From NCBI GenBank assembly GCA_030015575.1, contig JASDDO010000024.1, positions 41,688,114-41,752,113 on the forward strand: 64,000 bases of DNA. Reading direction: 5' to 3'. The notes beneath the pieces were generated by a model that saw nothing but the letters and a program-made list of their open reading frames with translations, had not been told where the DNA came from and did not search any database. A program made the position numbers and the translations under genes. This stretch comes from Agapanthus africanus (lineage: Eukaryota; Streptophyta; Magnoliopsida; Asparagales; Amaryllidaceae). The first letter of the stretch is position 1, and each line of letters begins with the position of its first letter. Below are positions 18,689-30,968 of the stretch, one piece after another.

Positions 18689-19894
18689 CGGAATTTTAAA
18701 TGTTGTCTTCTCTGGCCAAATAAATTTATGTATAGCGTAGGGCCATCTTCGTTTTTCTAGAGTGCTTTGTTTTGAAATTCCTGGAATGAAATAAATTGCT
18801 GAGTTCGCTAATCTTCTGATCTTCTTAGTTCACTTGATGCTTGATTATTCCTCATATACATTCATTTTCCTGCTGAGATTCCTGACTGTCCACCCCTACT
18901 CATTGTATTGTTTTAACCCTCGCTTCGATTAAAAAGTACTGCACCCTGATCTTTGAAATGGGCCACCCTTCATCCTTCGTCTATGTCTCGTTTGAGATCC
19001 TTCTGGGAGAGGATATTGATAGTAAAATCTCCGAGTTAGCTGACTTTTCGGATTGTTTGTTTCACATGATGTGTCGTCCGTTATTCTCCCCATACATATT
19101 TCCCTTTGTAGTCCTTTACTGCTCACCCTTACTTCCTGTGCTGACCCGACCCCAATCTTTTTGACCTTCAGCCTAAAGCCGCCACACTCCGACCTTTTGA
19201 ATGAGCCACACTCCCTTGTAATCCTTACCCTGGCTAGCCCTATACATTTTTGTGCTTTTTCCTATTACCCTAAATATATTTAGGGACATTGTTATTCGAA
19301 AATTTAGTTTTCATTATTTTGTATTTATCGAAGAGTGCGTGTTATTGACTACTCCATTTTATGTATTTTAAGTACACTACTACTTTTCTCATATTTCGGT
19401 AGCACGACCATACGTATTACGCATATTATTTTGGTGCTATGCTTCTTGTTTTCACCATGTGGTTTTCTAAGCTATGTTAAAATGAGTTGATTGATACGTT
19501 AGTCTAAAAATGTTTTAAACCACCGACAAGTCCTTCACTGTTTCATTATAATTATACCTTATACTTATTATTTCTGCATTGCTACTTTTGATATATTTAT
19601 ATGTACACATATTTGGGTTTCGATTTTTATCGAACACGCCTTGATTATTATTGTTCGTTATTGTTATCTATATTCTCGTATACATGTAGTTGCCCTTATA
19701 GTTGTTGCTGCCTTATACCTATTTAGACCAATCCTTTTGTATGTTGTTCTTATATATATATACCTTCAAAATTTTATCCACCCGTTTTGAGTAAATCACT
19801 ATGTAATAGTGTTCGATGTGATAACTTTTCGCTTATTATTATATAACTTGTCGTTTCTTTAAATTTCGAGGACGAAATTTTTGTAAGGGTGGTA
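18689..19894 (+). other. 3' non-coding interior of B with hairpin and polypurine tract
   Basis: About 1.2 kb of AT-rich sequence with no gene I can support. It ends with the hairpin AAATTTCGaggaCGAAATTT (19861-19880) and, 14 bases later, the LTR start preceded by the purine-rich aagggtggta. These mark the plus-strand priming end of the interior. Confidence 0.7.
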
Positions 19895-21189
19895 TGATAT
19901 AATACCCAGCCCCCTTTTATACCAATATCTGTATTTTTTTTACTTTTGAATTTTATTTATTTTTATCTATAATTTTACTTCTTCTAAACCCCCAGCACCA
20001 TTCCTCAGCCCATTTTTCTTTTAAAAATTAAACCTCATCTCTCCTTCAGCCCACTCACCCTGTTTTCTTTTCTCAATTTTTCTCAGCACGGCCCTTTCAT
20101 TTTCTTTCCTTATTATTATTTATGTTCCGGCCCAGCCCACTCCAACTCGCCTTCAACCCGACCCGACCCGTTTCGCCCCTAACCCTTCTCCCCCAACGGC
20201 TCCTTCCCTCTTTCCCGCCTACGCGATCCGCGATCTCCGCCTCTTCCGTCGCCAACGCTCGCGGCCACGACGCCCACGCTCGTGCGCCGTTACCCCTACG
20301 ATGCGCACCCTCGCGGTCCACTCAACGCGCACCCCTCGTCTCCCCTATCTAATTCGCATCCCCTCTCTCCTCTCCCCCACCAAGCTTGCCACTACTGAAC
20401 CCGAACCCCTCGCCTCTTCGTCGGCCACTACTCCAAACATCGCCGCCGTCTCGCCTTCTCCTCGCTACACCTCCATTGCCTGCCCCCTTGTCTCCAACCT
20501 CAAAGCTCCGGCCACACCCTCCAGCTCCATAGCTAATCGCCCCATCTTCATCAATCCAACCCAAGCGCCCATCATCGCCGCAGCCACCTCTGCATCACCA
20601 TCACCGCCGACCACCCTCTATCGACCACGGCTCCCTACACAACCCCCTTTGCCTCCAGCCGTCACCAAACTCCCCTGCACACCCAACCCCCTGCACACCC
20701 GAGCTCGAGTCCCTGCGCCCTCTCGCCGGCGAGACCTCACTGCATCTCGTCGACTCTCCCGCACCATCGTCGACCGCATCATCATCATCGTCGTCGTCGT
20801 CGTCGCCATCATCTCTCTCTCCCTCTAATCCCCCCTCTCTATCTCTACCTCTCTGCTTCTCTCCCTCTCTCTCTCTATATCTCTCTCTCTCTCTGTCTCC
20901 CCTCTCTCTCTGTCTCTGTCTCTCTCCCTCTAAATCCATCTCTCTCTCTTTGTCTAGCTCTATCTCTTTCTCTCTCTCACTCTCTCTGTTTCTCCCTTTC
21001 TCTCTCTCTACACTTCTCACTCTCTCTCTCTCCCCTCTGCAACTTCTCTCTCCCTCTCGCCTCGTCTCACCCAATGCCCTAGCCGCAACAGCCGTCACCA
21101 AGCTCGAGCCAAGCCCAAGCCTAGCCGAGACTCGTCGTGTGCTTGCTACTCCGTGCCCGTGCCGTGTCACTACTGTCTTCGCTGTCGTG
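19895..21189 (+). repeat. 3' LTR of B, left part
   Basis: Starts TGATATAATACCCAGCC and matches 13561-14857 of the 5' LTR. It ends in tcgtg, the left half of the duplication made by insertion of C. Confidence 0.9.
21185..21189. repeat. target duplication of C, left
   Basis: tcgtg, repeated at 37582-37586. The uninterrupted 5' LTR of B has a single 'gctgtcgtgc' at this place (14850-14859). Confidence 0.9.
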
Positions 21190-21740
21190 TGTCACGCCCC
21201 GCTTCCCAGAGTGCGCAGGATTGGGCACGTAACATAGCCAACCATGCTACCTGTGGGTAGGAAGTATCCATCCACAGTCACATTACAGTTGTAAGGATAT
21301 CAAGAACAAGATAAAGTACTAATCTAACACATGTCCAAATCCATAATAACAGGAATCAATAAACAATAAGTGCGGAAGCTAATGATCCAATACAATAAAA
21401 GAAGGGTACGTCGCGTAATGCGGGATCACACCTGGGAATAAAATGCAATAAATGAACTGACCACTACAGAACTCACAAATCAGCCTGCTGGCTGAAGTAC
21501 TCCTGCTCGGTCGTCGACAGTGGTACGGAATCTGGGCCATGCAAAACCCAGACGTCAGCGCGTCATGACATCAAGTATATAGTATAAACATGGTAATAAG
21601 CAATGCAAGTATGAACATGAATGAAGCAGTAATAAGAAATAACAAAGCAGGGTAATGTGCAATGGTGACTGAACTGTCCTATCAGGTTTCTACTCTATAG
21701 TCTTTGAAACCAATTGATGAATCGTCGATGTAACCCAATA

Positions 21741-22012
21741 GTATCCCGTACATACCCGGGACCACGGCCACAATATTCTCGGCAGCAGCCGAGACATGCC
21801 GTTAGGCACAGAATAGGAAAGCGTTAGTATCCCGTACATACCCGGGACCACGGCCACAATATTCTCGGCTGAAACCGAGACATGCCGTTAGGCACAGAAT
21901 AGGAAAGTGTACACTCGGTATTACCCCGTACATACCCGGGATCACGGCCACAATATTCTCGGCTGAAACCGAGACATGCCGTTAGGCACAGAATAGGAAT
22001 GTGTACACTCGA
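21741..22012. repeat. three ~86-91-bp hairpin units in C LTR 1
   Basis: Units start at 21741, 21827 and about 21918. Each contains CCCGGG (or CCCGGGA), 'caatattctcgg' and a stem TCTCGG...CCGAGA. Matching triplets lie in LTR 2 (about 28413-28684) and LTR 3 (about 35083-35354), making nine units in the array. Confidence 0.85.
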
Positions 22013-23694
22013 ACGGTAGTGAACTGTCGAGTTACAAGTCAGGTTCATCTTTGATTTCCCCATACCCCCAAGCTATGTATGTCAGGTCAGGTATTCAGTA
22101 GTCAAGGACTAATGCCAACACAAAATCCGGTAAGAGTAGGTCTGTCTGGATAGACAGCAGGGATGGTCGGGTTTGTCGGCATTAGGCATGAAATCATGAA
22201 GCAAGTAATGTCATGGTACAACAAGATGAGTTGGTATGTATGTATATGTCATGTGTAGCAGGGTCAGGCCAATATGTAGTGCAATCGGGTATGTGCTCAT
22301 AACAGGTATGCAATCAAATAATGAACAGCAGCAGGAAACAGTAAATAACCATATTATTCCATGTAACGACAGTGATGTTTTGTATTCTCTTATTAACGGG
22401 TTCAGGCACCCTGGGGTGCAATAGTCACAAGGTGGAACAATAATAACCATACGTAATGAAACCACATGAAATTAAACTAAAATATAATAATTGTCTCATG
22501 GATGATTTAACGATTAAAGCGGATATGATCCAATTGTATTATTTAGTTGGAATATGGATTGATAGTGGGTTGATTAATTACGAGAAACTATTATAACGAT
22601 TCCATGTTAAAGATAACTGCAACTATCAATTCTAACTTACAATATAATATCAATTACCATCATTAAGTTGTCTTATAGTATGAATTCAATTGCGTGGCAA
22701 GACTAGATCTCGCACGCTAGCATGTTAGAGCAAGTATTCAGATACTTGCCTCGACGGTTTTGCAAACTGGAACACGGATGCGATGTCGGCAGAAAACACG
22801 ATATGGTAGCACGGGCCACGGATCGAGTCCCAACAGAGAACAACGGGATCACACGGACCAGGGTACTTCGCTGGAGCGTCGGGTTCACCGAGACGGCACG
22901 GTCGGATTCCGGCAAAACATCGGCAACGAAGTTAGCAACAAAGATAAACTTAATACGATCAGCGGGGGGGGGTTAAGACTTTGCACAAAGGAGAGATAAG
23001 GATGCTTACCGAGAGATACCAGGGACAGCCACGACGGGCTCGACGGCGATGGGACGCCGGCGAGGCAGCGACGGCGAACAACGATGGCTGGAAATCCTGA
23101 GTTCGCTGGAAAGAGGGTGCTGCAGTGAGTAGAAGGGTGGTAGTCGACTCTGGTGGTCGAGGGGGAAGGGAGGTGGTCGGAGGTGGCGTCGACGAGGGTC
23201 GACGGCGCGGTTCCCGGCGACCCGGGGATGGTGCAGGGTCGGGCTCGGGTTTGCTGGCGGCCCGGCGAGGGGAGAGGGAAGGCGATGACGAGGTTGCGAC
23301 GAGGAGGAGGAGAGGGAGTCGCGGGAGTCGTCGGCGACGGGAGGCGGCGTCGACGGCGAGGTCTGCGATGGTTGGTGGCTTTGTCGGGGTTGGGTGCAGG
23401 CGCAGGAGAGAGGCGAAGGAGGGAGGTAGGAGGTGCGGCTGGGCTCGCGGTGGCGAGGGCGACGACGGCGAGGTCGCGAGGAAGTCGGAGACGCGAGTAC
23501 GAGGGCTAGGGTTAGGGCTCGGTGGGTTGTTCTCGTGGTCGAGAGGTCGGGGGAGGCGGCTGCATGATTTAAAATATAAGAGGAGAGAGAGAAGATTTGA
23601 TGAGAGGGAGGATTTAAAAAGGAAGAGAGAGAGAGAGAGATTGGTTAGAGAGAGAGGGAGATAGAGAATAGAGAGAGAAAGGGAAGGCGGGGCC

Positions 23695-23718
23695 CACGAG
23701 AGACTTAAGTCTCTCGTG
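23695..23718. promoter_or_regulatory. 24-base perfect palindrome in C LTR 1
   Basis: CACGAGAGACTT followed directly by its reverse complement. In element sense it sits between a CCAAT-type box (CAGCCAATCACG) and GGGCCC. Unchanged at 30365-30388 and 37037-37060. Function is inferred from position only. Confidence 0.6.
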
Positions 23719-24258
23719 ATTGGCTGCCAGGAAATTTAAAGAAAGATTTGAGGGGTTTTGAGAGATTAAACAGTTAAAGGAAAAAATTCGTATAAATATG
23801 GTTTTATGATATTAAATTAAATGGGCCTTTTTGGCGCGAAATGAAACATTTCCAAATCGCGTCCGGGTTGCGCCCAAATGTTCCAAATTCAAATTATAGG
23901 ATTTTAAGCGGGTTCCAAATTTTGAAAAGAGGTGTTTAATGATTAAAATGCATGCCCCCAAGTCGGACACTTGCACGCGCGCGTAGTCGTCCAAACTTGC
24001 CCGTTTAGACAAACGGGACAGAATCTCGACACGCGGACGCTACCACGCAACTAGTGGCGACGAGTAGGCCAACATGGACACTTTTAATTTCATTTTAGGA
24101 GTTAAAATTTGTTATGTTCCAAAATGACTTAACCGGTTAAAATTTAGCAATAAACACCAGAAAATCAGGATAATTGAAATAAGCTATATATAACCCTCAA
24201 CTAGTAATATAAATAGTATTATTGGGCTCGGGTGTTACATCATACCCAACTACAGAAA

Positions 24259-24278
24259 GAATTTCGTCCTCGAAATTC
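24259..24278. promoter_or_regulatory. hairpin next to C polypurine region, interior 1
   Basis: GAATTTCGtcctCGAAATTC, an 8-base stem with a 4-base loop, 19 bases inside the LTR. The B and A versions use AAATTTCG/CGAAATTT, so the outer base pair changed on both sides. The second interior has it at 30929-30948. Confidence 0.7.
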
Positions 24279-24298
24279 CAAGAATACAAGATAGCTAA

Positions 24299-25432
24299 CT
24301 ACTGGAAAAGGTGAGGGAATTTCTGCCGGATCTCGTCTTCTCGCTCCCAAGTAGATTCTCCATGCGATCGATTACCCCAAGAAACTAGCACAAGAGGGAT
24401 AACCTTGTTCTTAAGAACCTTTTCTCTTCGATCCTTGATTTCAACTGGTCGCTCTTCACAAGTCAGGTCCTCCCGTACAGTCAACTCCGAATGATCCAAG
24501 ACATGAGTCTCATCACGAACATACCTCCGTAGTTGAGACACATGAAACACATCGTGAACTCCTGCTAATGACGGTGGTAACGCCAACCGGTACGCTACCT
24601 CTCCAACACGCTCCAATATCTCGAAGGGTCCAACGAATCGAGGACTAAGCTTTCCCCGACTTCCAAAGCGAATCACCCCTCTAGTCGGTGATATCTTCAG
24701 GAATACCAAATCGCCCACGGCGAACTCTAGAGGTCTTCTTGACGTGTCGGCCCAACTTTTCTGTCTGTCTTGAGCTGCCTTCATATGCTTTCTGATTGTA
24801 TTCACCTTCTCGACTGTCTGCACCACCAAATCTGGTCCTAGTAACCTTCGTTCACCAACATCATCCCAACAAACAGGTGAACGGCACTTACGACCATACA
24901 GTGCTTCAAACGGAGCCATCTGAATTGTCGCTTGGAAGCTATTGTTGTACGAAAACTCCACCAGGTGTAGATGATCCTCCCATGAACCTTTGAAGTCTAT
25001 CATGCAAGCCCTCAACATATCTTCAAGGGTCTGGATCGTTCTCTCCGATTGTCCATCAGTTTGAGGATGATAAGCTGCGCTAAACTTCAATCGAGTCCCC
25101 AAACTTTCTTGTAAACTCCTCCAAAAGTGCGACAAGAACCGAGTGTCCCGATCGGACACGATGCTTACCGGCACTCCACGCAATCTCACTATCTCTTGCA
25201 TGTACCGCTCTGCCAAAGTCTCTGTCGATTGACCAACCCGAAAAGGAATAAAGTGAGCTGCCTTGGTCAACCGATCGACAATCACCCATACCGCATTGTT
25301 GCCCTTGGGACTCCGCGGTAAAGCCGTCACGAAATCCATGGTTATATGTTCCCACTTCCACTGAGGAATCGGAAGTGGTTGCAACAAACCAGCAACCCTT
25401 TGGTGTTCAGCCGTGACTTGCTGACACACCAA
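24299..25432 (-). CDS. integrase core and chromodomain-like tail of C, copy 1
   Basis: About 377 residues. The rve integrase core has its first Asp in HITMDFVTALP, the second in SIVSDRDTRF and the Glu in TDGQSERTIQ, the DDE triad that joins element DNA to the chromosome. The GPFEILERVG region and the tail (EKVLKNKVIPLVLVSWGN, STWEREDEI) match the integrase C-terminal and chromo-like module of plant chromoviruses, which is thought to steer insertion toward particular chromatin. The zinc-binding N-terminal part lies just upstream on the minus strand (25433-25633). Copy 2 at 30969-32102 is nearly identical. Part of a broken fossil element. Confidence 0.85.
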   Translation of the reverse strand: MVCQQVTAEHQRVAGLLQPLPIPQWKWEHITMDFVTALPRSPKGNNAVWVIVDRLTKAAHFIPFRVGQSTETLAERYMQEIVRLRGVPVSIVSDRDTRFLSHFWRSLQESLGTRLKFSAAYHPQTDGQSERTIQTLEDMLRACMIDFKGSWEDHLHLVEFSYNNSFQATIQMAPFEALYGRKCRSPVCWDDVGERRLLGPDLVVQTVEKVNTIRKHMKAAQDRQKSWADTSRRPLEFAVGDLVFLKISPTRGVIRFGSRGKLSPRFVGPFEILERVGEVAYRLALPPSLAGVHDVFHVSQLRRYVRDETHVLDHSELTVREDLTCEERPVEIKDRREKVLKNKVIPLVLVSWGNRSHGESTWEREDEIRQKFPHLFQ

Positions 25433-25633
25433 TCACTTAGCCACGAAGCGAGCAATTTCCCGTTTCATACCTTCCCACCAGAAGTGCTGTCGAATATCTC
25501 GGTACATCTTTGTCCCTCCTGGATGTACAGAGTAAACTGAATTGTGTGCCTCCTTCATAAGCTCTTCACGCACATCCCCTTTTGGCACACACACACGGCT
25601 ACCATACCTCAACGAGCCATCTTCGTGGATCAA
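25433..25633 (-). CDS. integrase zinc-binding region of C, copy 1
   Basis: Sixty-six residues with the HHCC-type neighbourhood typical of the region before a gypsy integrase: [39 protein letters not shown]. It lies between the RNase H part and the integrase core on the same strand. Confidence 0.75.
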   Translation of the reverse strand: MIHEDGSLRYGSRVCVPKGDVREELMKEAHNSVYSVHPGGTKMYRDIRQHFWWEGMKREIARFVAK

Positions 25634-26520
25634 TAAATCTGTTCGTAGTCCGGCTTCAACCTGCTCTCGAAACTTTTGCAGTCTAGGATCCTGCGATTGT
25701 GCCGCTTTAATCTTCTCACTAAGGACGATTGTACTTGCAACTGCATCAACTGTCCTGTAGCATGTGGTAGCACAACCTCCAAGTCAAATCTCCGAAAATC
25801 CGCAATGATCTCTCTCTGTGCAGTCAATATCTGAATTGCTGGTAACCGACTCAGCGCATCCGGCACGACGTTGACTCTTCCTAGATGGTACTCAAGATTG
25901 AAGTCATAGTCGGCCATCAGCTCCAACCATCTGCGTGGCTTCATGTTCAATCCCTTCTGAGTGAACACATACTTTAAACTCTTGTGATCCGTAAAGACTT
26001 CGACTCTCTCGCCCAAAAGGTAGTGTCTCCAAATCTTCAGGGCGAAGATCACGGCTGCAAGCTCTAAGTCATGAGTCGGATAATTCTTCTCATGCGTCTT
26101 TAGTTGTCTCGATGCGTAAGCGACGACTTTCCCATCCTGCATTAAAACACATCCCAATCCTTTTCCAGATGCGTCGTTGTGTATCACCAGTCCTCCTGAA
26201 TCATCCGGTACGGTTAGGATAGGGGCGGTTATCAACTTCTGCTTCACCGTCTCGAAGGCTAAAGCACATCCATCCGTCCAAACAAACGGTACCTCCTTAC
26301 GCGTAAGCTTGGTTAACGGCTCAGCTAAACGAGCGAAGTTCTCCACAAATCTTCTGTAGTAACCGGCGAGTCCAAGAAAACTTCTTATCTCCGCAACATT
26401 CTTGGGAATAGGCCAATCTCGAACTGCTGCAATCTTTTCGGGATCGACGGCGATTCCATCGCCCGACACGACATGCCCCAGAAACTTCACTTCTTCCAGC
26501 CAGAATTCACACTTACTCAT
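25630..26520 (-). CDS. RT thumb/connection and RNase H of C, copy 1
   Basis: About 296 residues. The start ([18 protein letters not shown], then [17 protein letters not shown]) is the end of a gypsy reverse transcriptase. The RNase H part carries [36 protein letters not shown] and [12 protein letters not shown], which hold the catalytic acids, and ends with VPDALSRLP. RNase H removes RNA from the RNA-DNA hybrid during copying. Copy 2 lies at 32300-33190. Confidence 0.85.
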   Translation of the reverse strand: MSKCEFWLEEVKFLGHVVSGDGIAVDPEKIAAVRDWPIPKNVAEIRSFLGLAGYYRRFVENFARLAEPLTKLTRKEVPFVWTDGCALAFETVKQKLITAPILTVPDDSGGLVIHNDASGKGLGCVLMQDGKVVAYASRQLKTHEKNYPTHDLELAAVIFALKIWRHYLLGERVEVFTDHKSLKYVFTQKGLNMKPRRWLELMADYDFNLEYHLGRVNVVPDALSRLPAIQILTAQREIIADFRRFDLEVVLPHATGQLMQLQVQSSLVRRLKRHNRRILDCKSFESRLKPDYEQIY

Positions 26521-26830
26521 CTTCGCAAATAACTTCCCTTGTCTCAGCGTCTGCAGTGCGAATATTCTTCCTCACTAAAAGAACTGGAGCTCCCCAAGGT
26601 GAGTTGCTGCTTCGAATCCATCCCTCCTCGAGTAGTTCACCAACTTGTTTCTTAACTTCTTCTAATTCCACCGGTGCCATTGGATAATAAGACTTTGATA
26701 CTGGCGCTGCACCGGGAATAAGGTCAATCGCAAACTCCACCTCTCGCTTCGGCGGTAAGCCCGAAATGTCTTCAAACACCTCCATAAAGTCGCGAACAAC
26801 TGCCGGCTCTTCATTACTGTTAACTTCCAT
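26513..26830 (-). pseudogene. start of reverse transcriptase of C, copy 1
   Basis: The segment holds [33 protein letters not shown] and [12 protein letters not shown], the classic N-terminal landmarks of plant gypsy reverse transcriptase. The element is broken in this part of the interior in both tandem copies (copy 2 at 33183-33500). Confidence 0.75.
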
Positions 26831-26849
26831 AGCTGCAAGAACACTGTTT

Positions 26850-27154
26850 GTCGGCCTAGTCCTAAACTCGACTGGCCCGACAGAACTGCTTCCTTACCGC
26901 AACTGCTGTCTACATCGTTGGCCGCGAAAGGTCCAGCGAGACTACTGAGTCTCGTCCATTCTGCTGCGTGCACGTCCACGGTTGCTCCATTCTGCCTTAG
27001 TCCGATGAACTTCTCTTCCATTTCCTCCGCGCAGTCCGCGGAAGGACTTCTCCAGTAAACTCTTAGAGAAATCCACCCACTGCTTGGCCTGGGGCAAGCG
27101 GTTCTCCTCCACAAGCCACCACTCTCGGGCGTAATCCACTAGTTGAATGCGCAC
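26850..27154 (-). pseudogene. gag-derived segment of C, copy 1
   Basis: Minus-strand text such as VDYAREWWLVEENRL and FIGLRQNGATVDVHAAEWTR is typical of the capsid domain of plant chromovirus gag. Only a short remnant is recognisable. Copy 2 is at about 33520-33824. Confidence 0.65.
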
Positions 27155-27839
27155 TGCATCAACCCTTTGTCCTCTGGAATCTGTGCCGCAATCAGCAAAT
27201 TCTCCGTGTCACTAGACACTGCTTGGCTGGCAACGGCTCCTCCAGACCAGTGAAAGTAGATGGACCCAAAAGTCTGAAATCAGCTACAGTCCCTACTCGT
27301 TCGACTGGTCTAGTTCCATCGTTATTTACAGACTGCTGAACGATCTGCAAACCTTCCTGAAACGAATCTGCTATTGCCGGATCAGCTCAGTCTGTCTCTT
27401 TGATTTTCAGCATTCCTCTTATCACTCCAAGCATGGCGGCTTCGTTCATACGCCTCTGGTAAGTCTTCAACTTCTTACCTGTCATAGTCCTGAACTCAAA
27501 ACACCCAACATTAGCATGATGATAGATTCTGAATGTGGATCAAGGCTAGAACCCCAAGATACTTAAATAGAGTGCTGCATTGTAGCTATGCCGCGGTATC
27601 ATAGCCGCAATTACTTAACTCCACCCAAGTCGCCCAAGTCCTAGGGATAACAAGAAATCAGGTTTCCGAGTCGACACGCAAATTAGGTTTGCACGTCGTA
27701 AAAGATATAATCAGGAAGAATGTGATTCAAGAATGGTAAAACGGTCAATGTGGCTGGACATGTTTCCTAAACACGGGCCTTCTGATTCGTGTATTGGGTA
27801 CAATACCCAACTACAAAAGAATCAACCCGACTAACCTAT
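27155..27839 (-). other. 5' interior of C copy 1, no clear gene
   Basis: Between the gag remnant and the primer site. I see no convincing frame. Likely leader and degraded gag start. The same sequence is at about 33825-34509. Confidence 0.6.
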
Positions 27840-27852
27840 GGCTCTGATACCA
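27840..27852 (-). promoter_or_regulatory. primer-binding site of C, copy 1
   Basis: Minus strand TGGTATCAGAGCC, the initiator-Met tRNA site, about ten bases inside the LTR that starts at 27862. The second copy is at 34510-34522 before LTR 3. Confidence 0.8.
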
Positions 27853-27861
27853 AAAGAACCA

Positions 27862-30800
27862 TGTCACGCCCCGCTTCCCAGAGTGCGCAGGATTGGGCAC
27901 GTAACATAGCCAACCATGCTACCTGTGGGTAGGAAGTATCCATCCACAGTCACATTACGGTTGTAAGGATATCAAGAACAAGATAAAGTACTAATCTAAC
28001 ACATGTCCAAATCCATAATAACAGGAATCAATAAACAATAAGTGCGGAAGCTAATGATCCAATACAATAATAGAAGGGTACGTCCCGTAATGCGGGATCA
28101 CACCTGGGAATAAAATGCAATAAATGAACTGACCACTACAGAACTCACAAATCAGCCTGCTGGCTGAAGTACTCCTGCTCGGTCGTCGACAGTGGTACGG
28201 AATCTGGGCCATGCAAAACCCAGACGTCAGCGCGTCATGACATCAAGTATATAGTATAAACATGGTAATAAGCAATGCAAGTATGAACATGAATGAAGCA
28301 GTAATAAGAAATAACAAAGCAGGGTAATGTGCAATGGTGACTGAACTGTCCTATCAGGTTTCTACTCTATAGTCTTTGAAACCAATTGATGAATCGTCGA
28401 TGTAACCCAATAGTATCCCGTACATACCCGGGACCACGGCCACAATATTCTCGGCAGCAGCCGAGACATGCCGTTAGGCACAGAATAGGAAAGCGTTAGT
28501 ATCCCGTACATACCAGGGACCACGGCCACAATATTCTCGGCTGAAACCGAGACATGCCGTTAGGCACAGAATAGGAAAGTGTACACTCGGTATTACCCCG
28601 TACATACCCGGGATCACGGCCACAATATTCTCGGCTGAAACCGAGACATGCCGTTAGGCATAGAATAGGAATGTGTACACTCGAACGGTAGTGAACTGTC
28701 GAGTTACAAGTCAGGTTCATCTTTGATTTCCCCATACCCCCAAGCTATGTATGTCAGGTCAGGTATTCAGTAGTCAAGGACTAATGCCAACACAAAATCC
28801 GGTAAGAGTAGGTCTGTCTGGATAGACAGCAGGGATGGTCGGGTTTGTCGGCATTAGGCATGAAATCATGAAGCAAGTAATGTCATGGTACAACAAGATG
28901 AGTTGGTATGTATGTATATGTCATGTGTAGCAGGGTCAGGCCAATATGTAGTGCAATCGGGTATGTGCTCATAACAGGTATGCAATCAAATAATGAACAG
29001 CAGCAGGAAACAGTAAATAACCATATTATTCCATGTAACGACAGTGATGTTTTGTATTCTCTTATTAACGGGTTCAGGCACCCTGGGGTGCAATAGTCAC
29101 AAGGTGGAACAATAATAACCATACGTAATGAAACCACATGAAATTAAACTAAAATATAATAATTGTCTCATGGATGATTTAACGATTAAAGCGGATATGA
29201 TCCAATTGTATTATTTAGTTGGAATATGGATTGATAGTGGGTTGATTAATTACGAGAAACTATTATAACGATTCCATGTTAAAGATAACTGCAACTATCA
29301 ATTCTAACTTACAATATAATATCAATTACCATCATTAAGTTATCTTATAGTATGAATTCAATTGCATGGCAAGACTAGATCTCGCACGCTAGCATGTTAG
29401 AGCAAGTATTCAGATACTTGCCTCGATGGTTTTGCAAACTGGAACACGGATGCGATGTCGGCAGAAAACACGATATGGTAGCACGGGCCACGGATCGAGT
29501 CCCAACAGAGAACAACGGGATCACACGAACCAGGGTACTTCGCTGGAGCGTCGGGTTCACCGAGACGGCACGGTCGGATTCCGGCAAAACATCGGCAACG
29601 AAGTTAGCAACAAAGATAAACTTAATACGATCAGCGGGGGGGTTAAGACTTTGCACAAAGGAGAGATAAGGATGCTTACCGAGAGATACCAGGGACAGCC
29701 ACGACGGGCTCGACGGCGATGGGACGCCGGCGAGGCAGCGACGGCGAACAACGATGGCTGGAAATCCTGAGTTCGCTGGAAAGAGGGTGCTGCAGTGAGT
29801 AGAAGGGTGGTAGTCGACTCTGGTGGTCGAGGGGGAAGGGAGGTGGTCGGAGGTGGCGTCGACGAGGGTCGACGGCGCGGTTCCCGGCGACCCGGGGATG
29901 GTGCAGGGTCGGGCTCGGGTTTGCTGGCGGCCCGGCGAGGGGAGAGGAAAGGCGATGACGAGGTTGCGACGAGGAGGAGGAGAGGGAGTCGCGGGAGTCG
30001 TCGGCGACAGGAGGCGGCGTCGACGGCGAGGTCTGCGATGGTTGGTGGCTTTGTCGGGGTTGGGTGCAGGCGCAGGAGAGAGGCGAAGGAGGGAGGTAGG
30101 AGGTGCGGCTGGGCTCGCGGTGGCGAGGGCGACGACGGCGAGGTCGCGAGGAGGTCGGAGACGCGAGTACGAGGGCTAGGGTTAGGGCTCGGTGGGTTGT
30201 TCTCGTGGTCGAGAGGTCGGGGGAGGCGGCTGCATGATTTAAAATATAAGAGGAGAGAGAGAAGATTTGATGAGGGGGAGGATTTAAAAAGGAAGAGAGA
30301 GAGAGAGAGATTGGTTAGAGAGAGAGGGAGATAGAGAATAGAGAGAGAAAGGGAAGGCGGGGCCCACGAGAGACTTAAGTCTCTCGTGATTGGCTGCCAG
30401 GAAATTTAAAGAAAGATTTGAGGGGTTTTGAGAGATTAAACAGTTAAAGGAAAAAATTCGTATAAATATGGTTTTATGATATTAAATTAAATGGGCCTTT
30501 TTGGCGCGAAATGAAACATTTCCAAATCGCGTCCGGGTTGCGCCCAAATGTTCCAAATTCAAATTATAGGATTTTAAGCGGGTTCCAAATTTTGAAAAGA
30601 GGTGTTTAATGATTAAAATGCATGCCCCCAAGTCGGACACTTGCACGCGCGCGTAGTCGACCAAACTTGCCCGTTTAGCCAAACGGGACAGAATCTCCAC
30701 ACGCGGACGCTACCACGCGACTAGTGGCGACGAGTAGGCCAACATGGACACTTTTAATTTTATTTTAGGAGTTAAAATTTGTTATGTGCCAAAATGACTT

Positions 30801-30909
30801 AACCGGTTAAAATTTAGCAATAAACACCAGAAAATCAGGATAATTGAAATGAGCAATATATAACCCTCAACAAGTAATATAAATAGTATTATTGGGCTCG
30901 GGTGTTACA
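27862..30909 (-). repeat. C LTR 2, shared middle LTR (3048 bp)
   Basis: Both a 5' LTR for interior 1 and a 3' LTR for interior 2. Same ends as LTR 1 and 3, with only scattered differences. Palindrome at 30365-30388. Confidence 0.92.
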
Positions 30910-30968
30910 TCATACCCAACTACAAAAAGAATTTCGTCCTCGAAATTCCAAGAATACAAGATAGCTAA

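Larger units (their letters stand above)
21190..24239 (-). repeat. C LTR 1 (3050 bp; 3' LTR in element sense)
   Basis: Plus-strand ends TGTCACGCCCCGCTTCCC and GGGTGTTACA. Contains three hairpin-bearing units (21741-22012), a GC-rich part with GA repeats (about 22750-23680) and a 24-base perfect palindrome (23695-23718). Confidence 0.92.

Noticed and set aside
23125-23664. Arg/Gly-rich frames of 118-182 residues on plus in the C LTRs
   Set aside because: Antisense to the element and driven by GC-rich trinucleotide and GA repeats. No domain.
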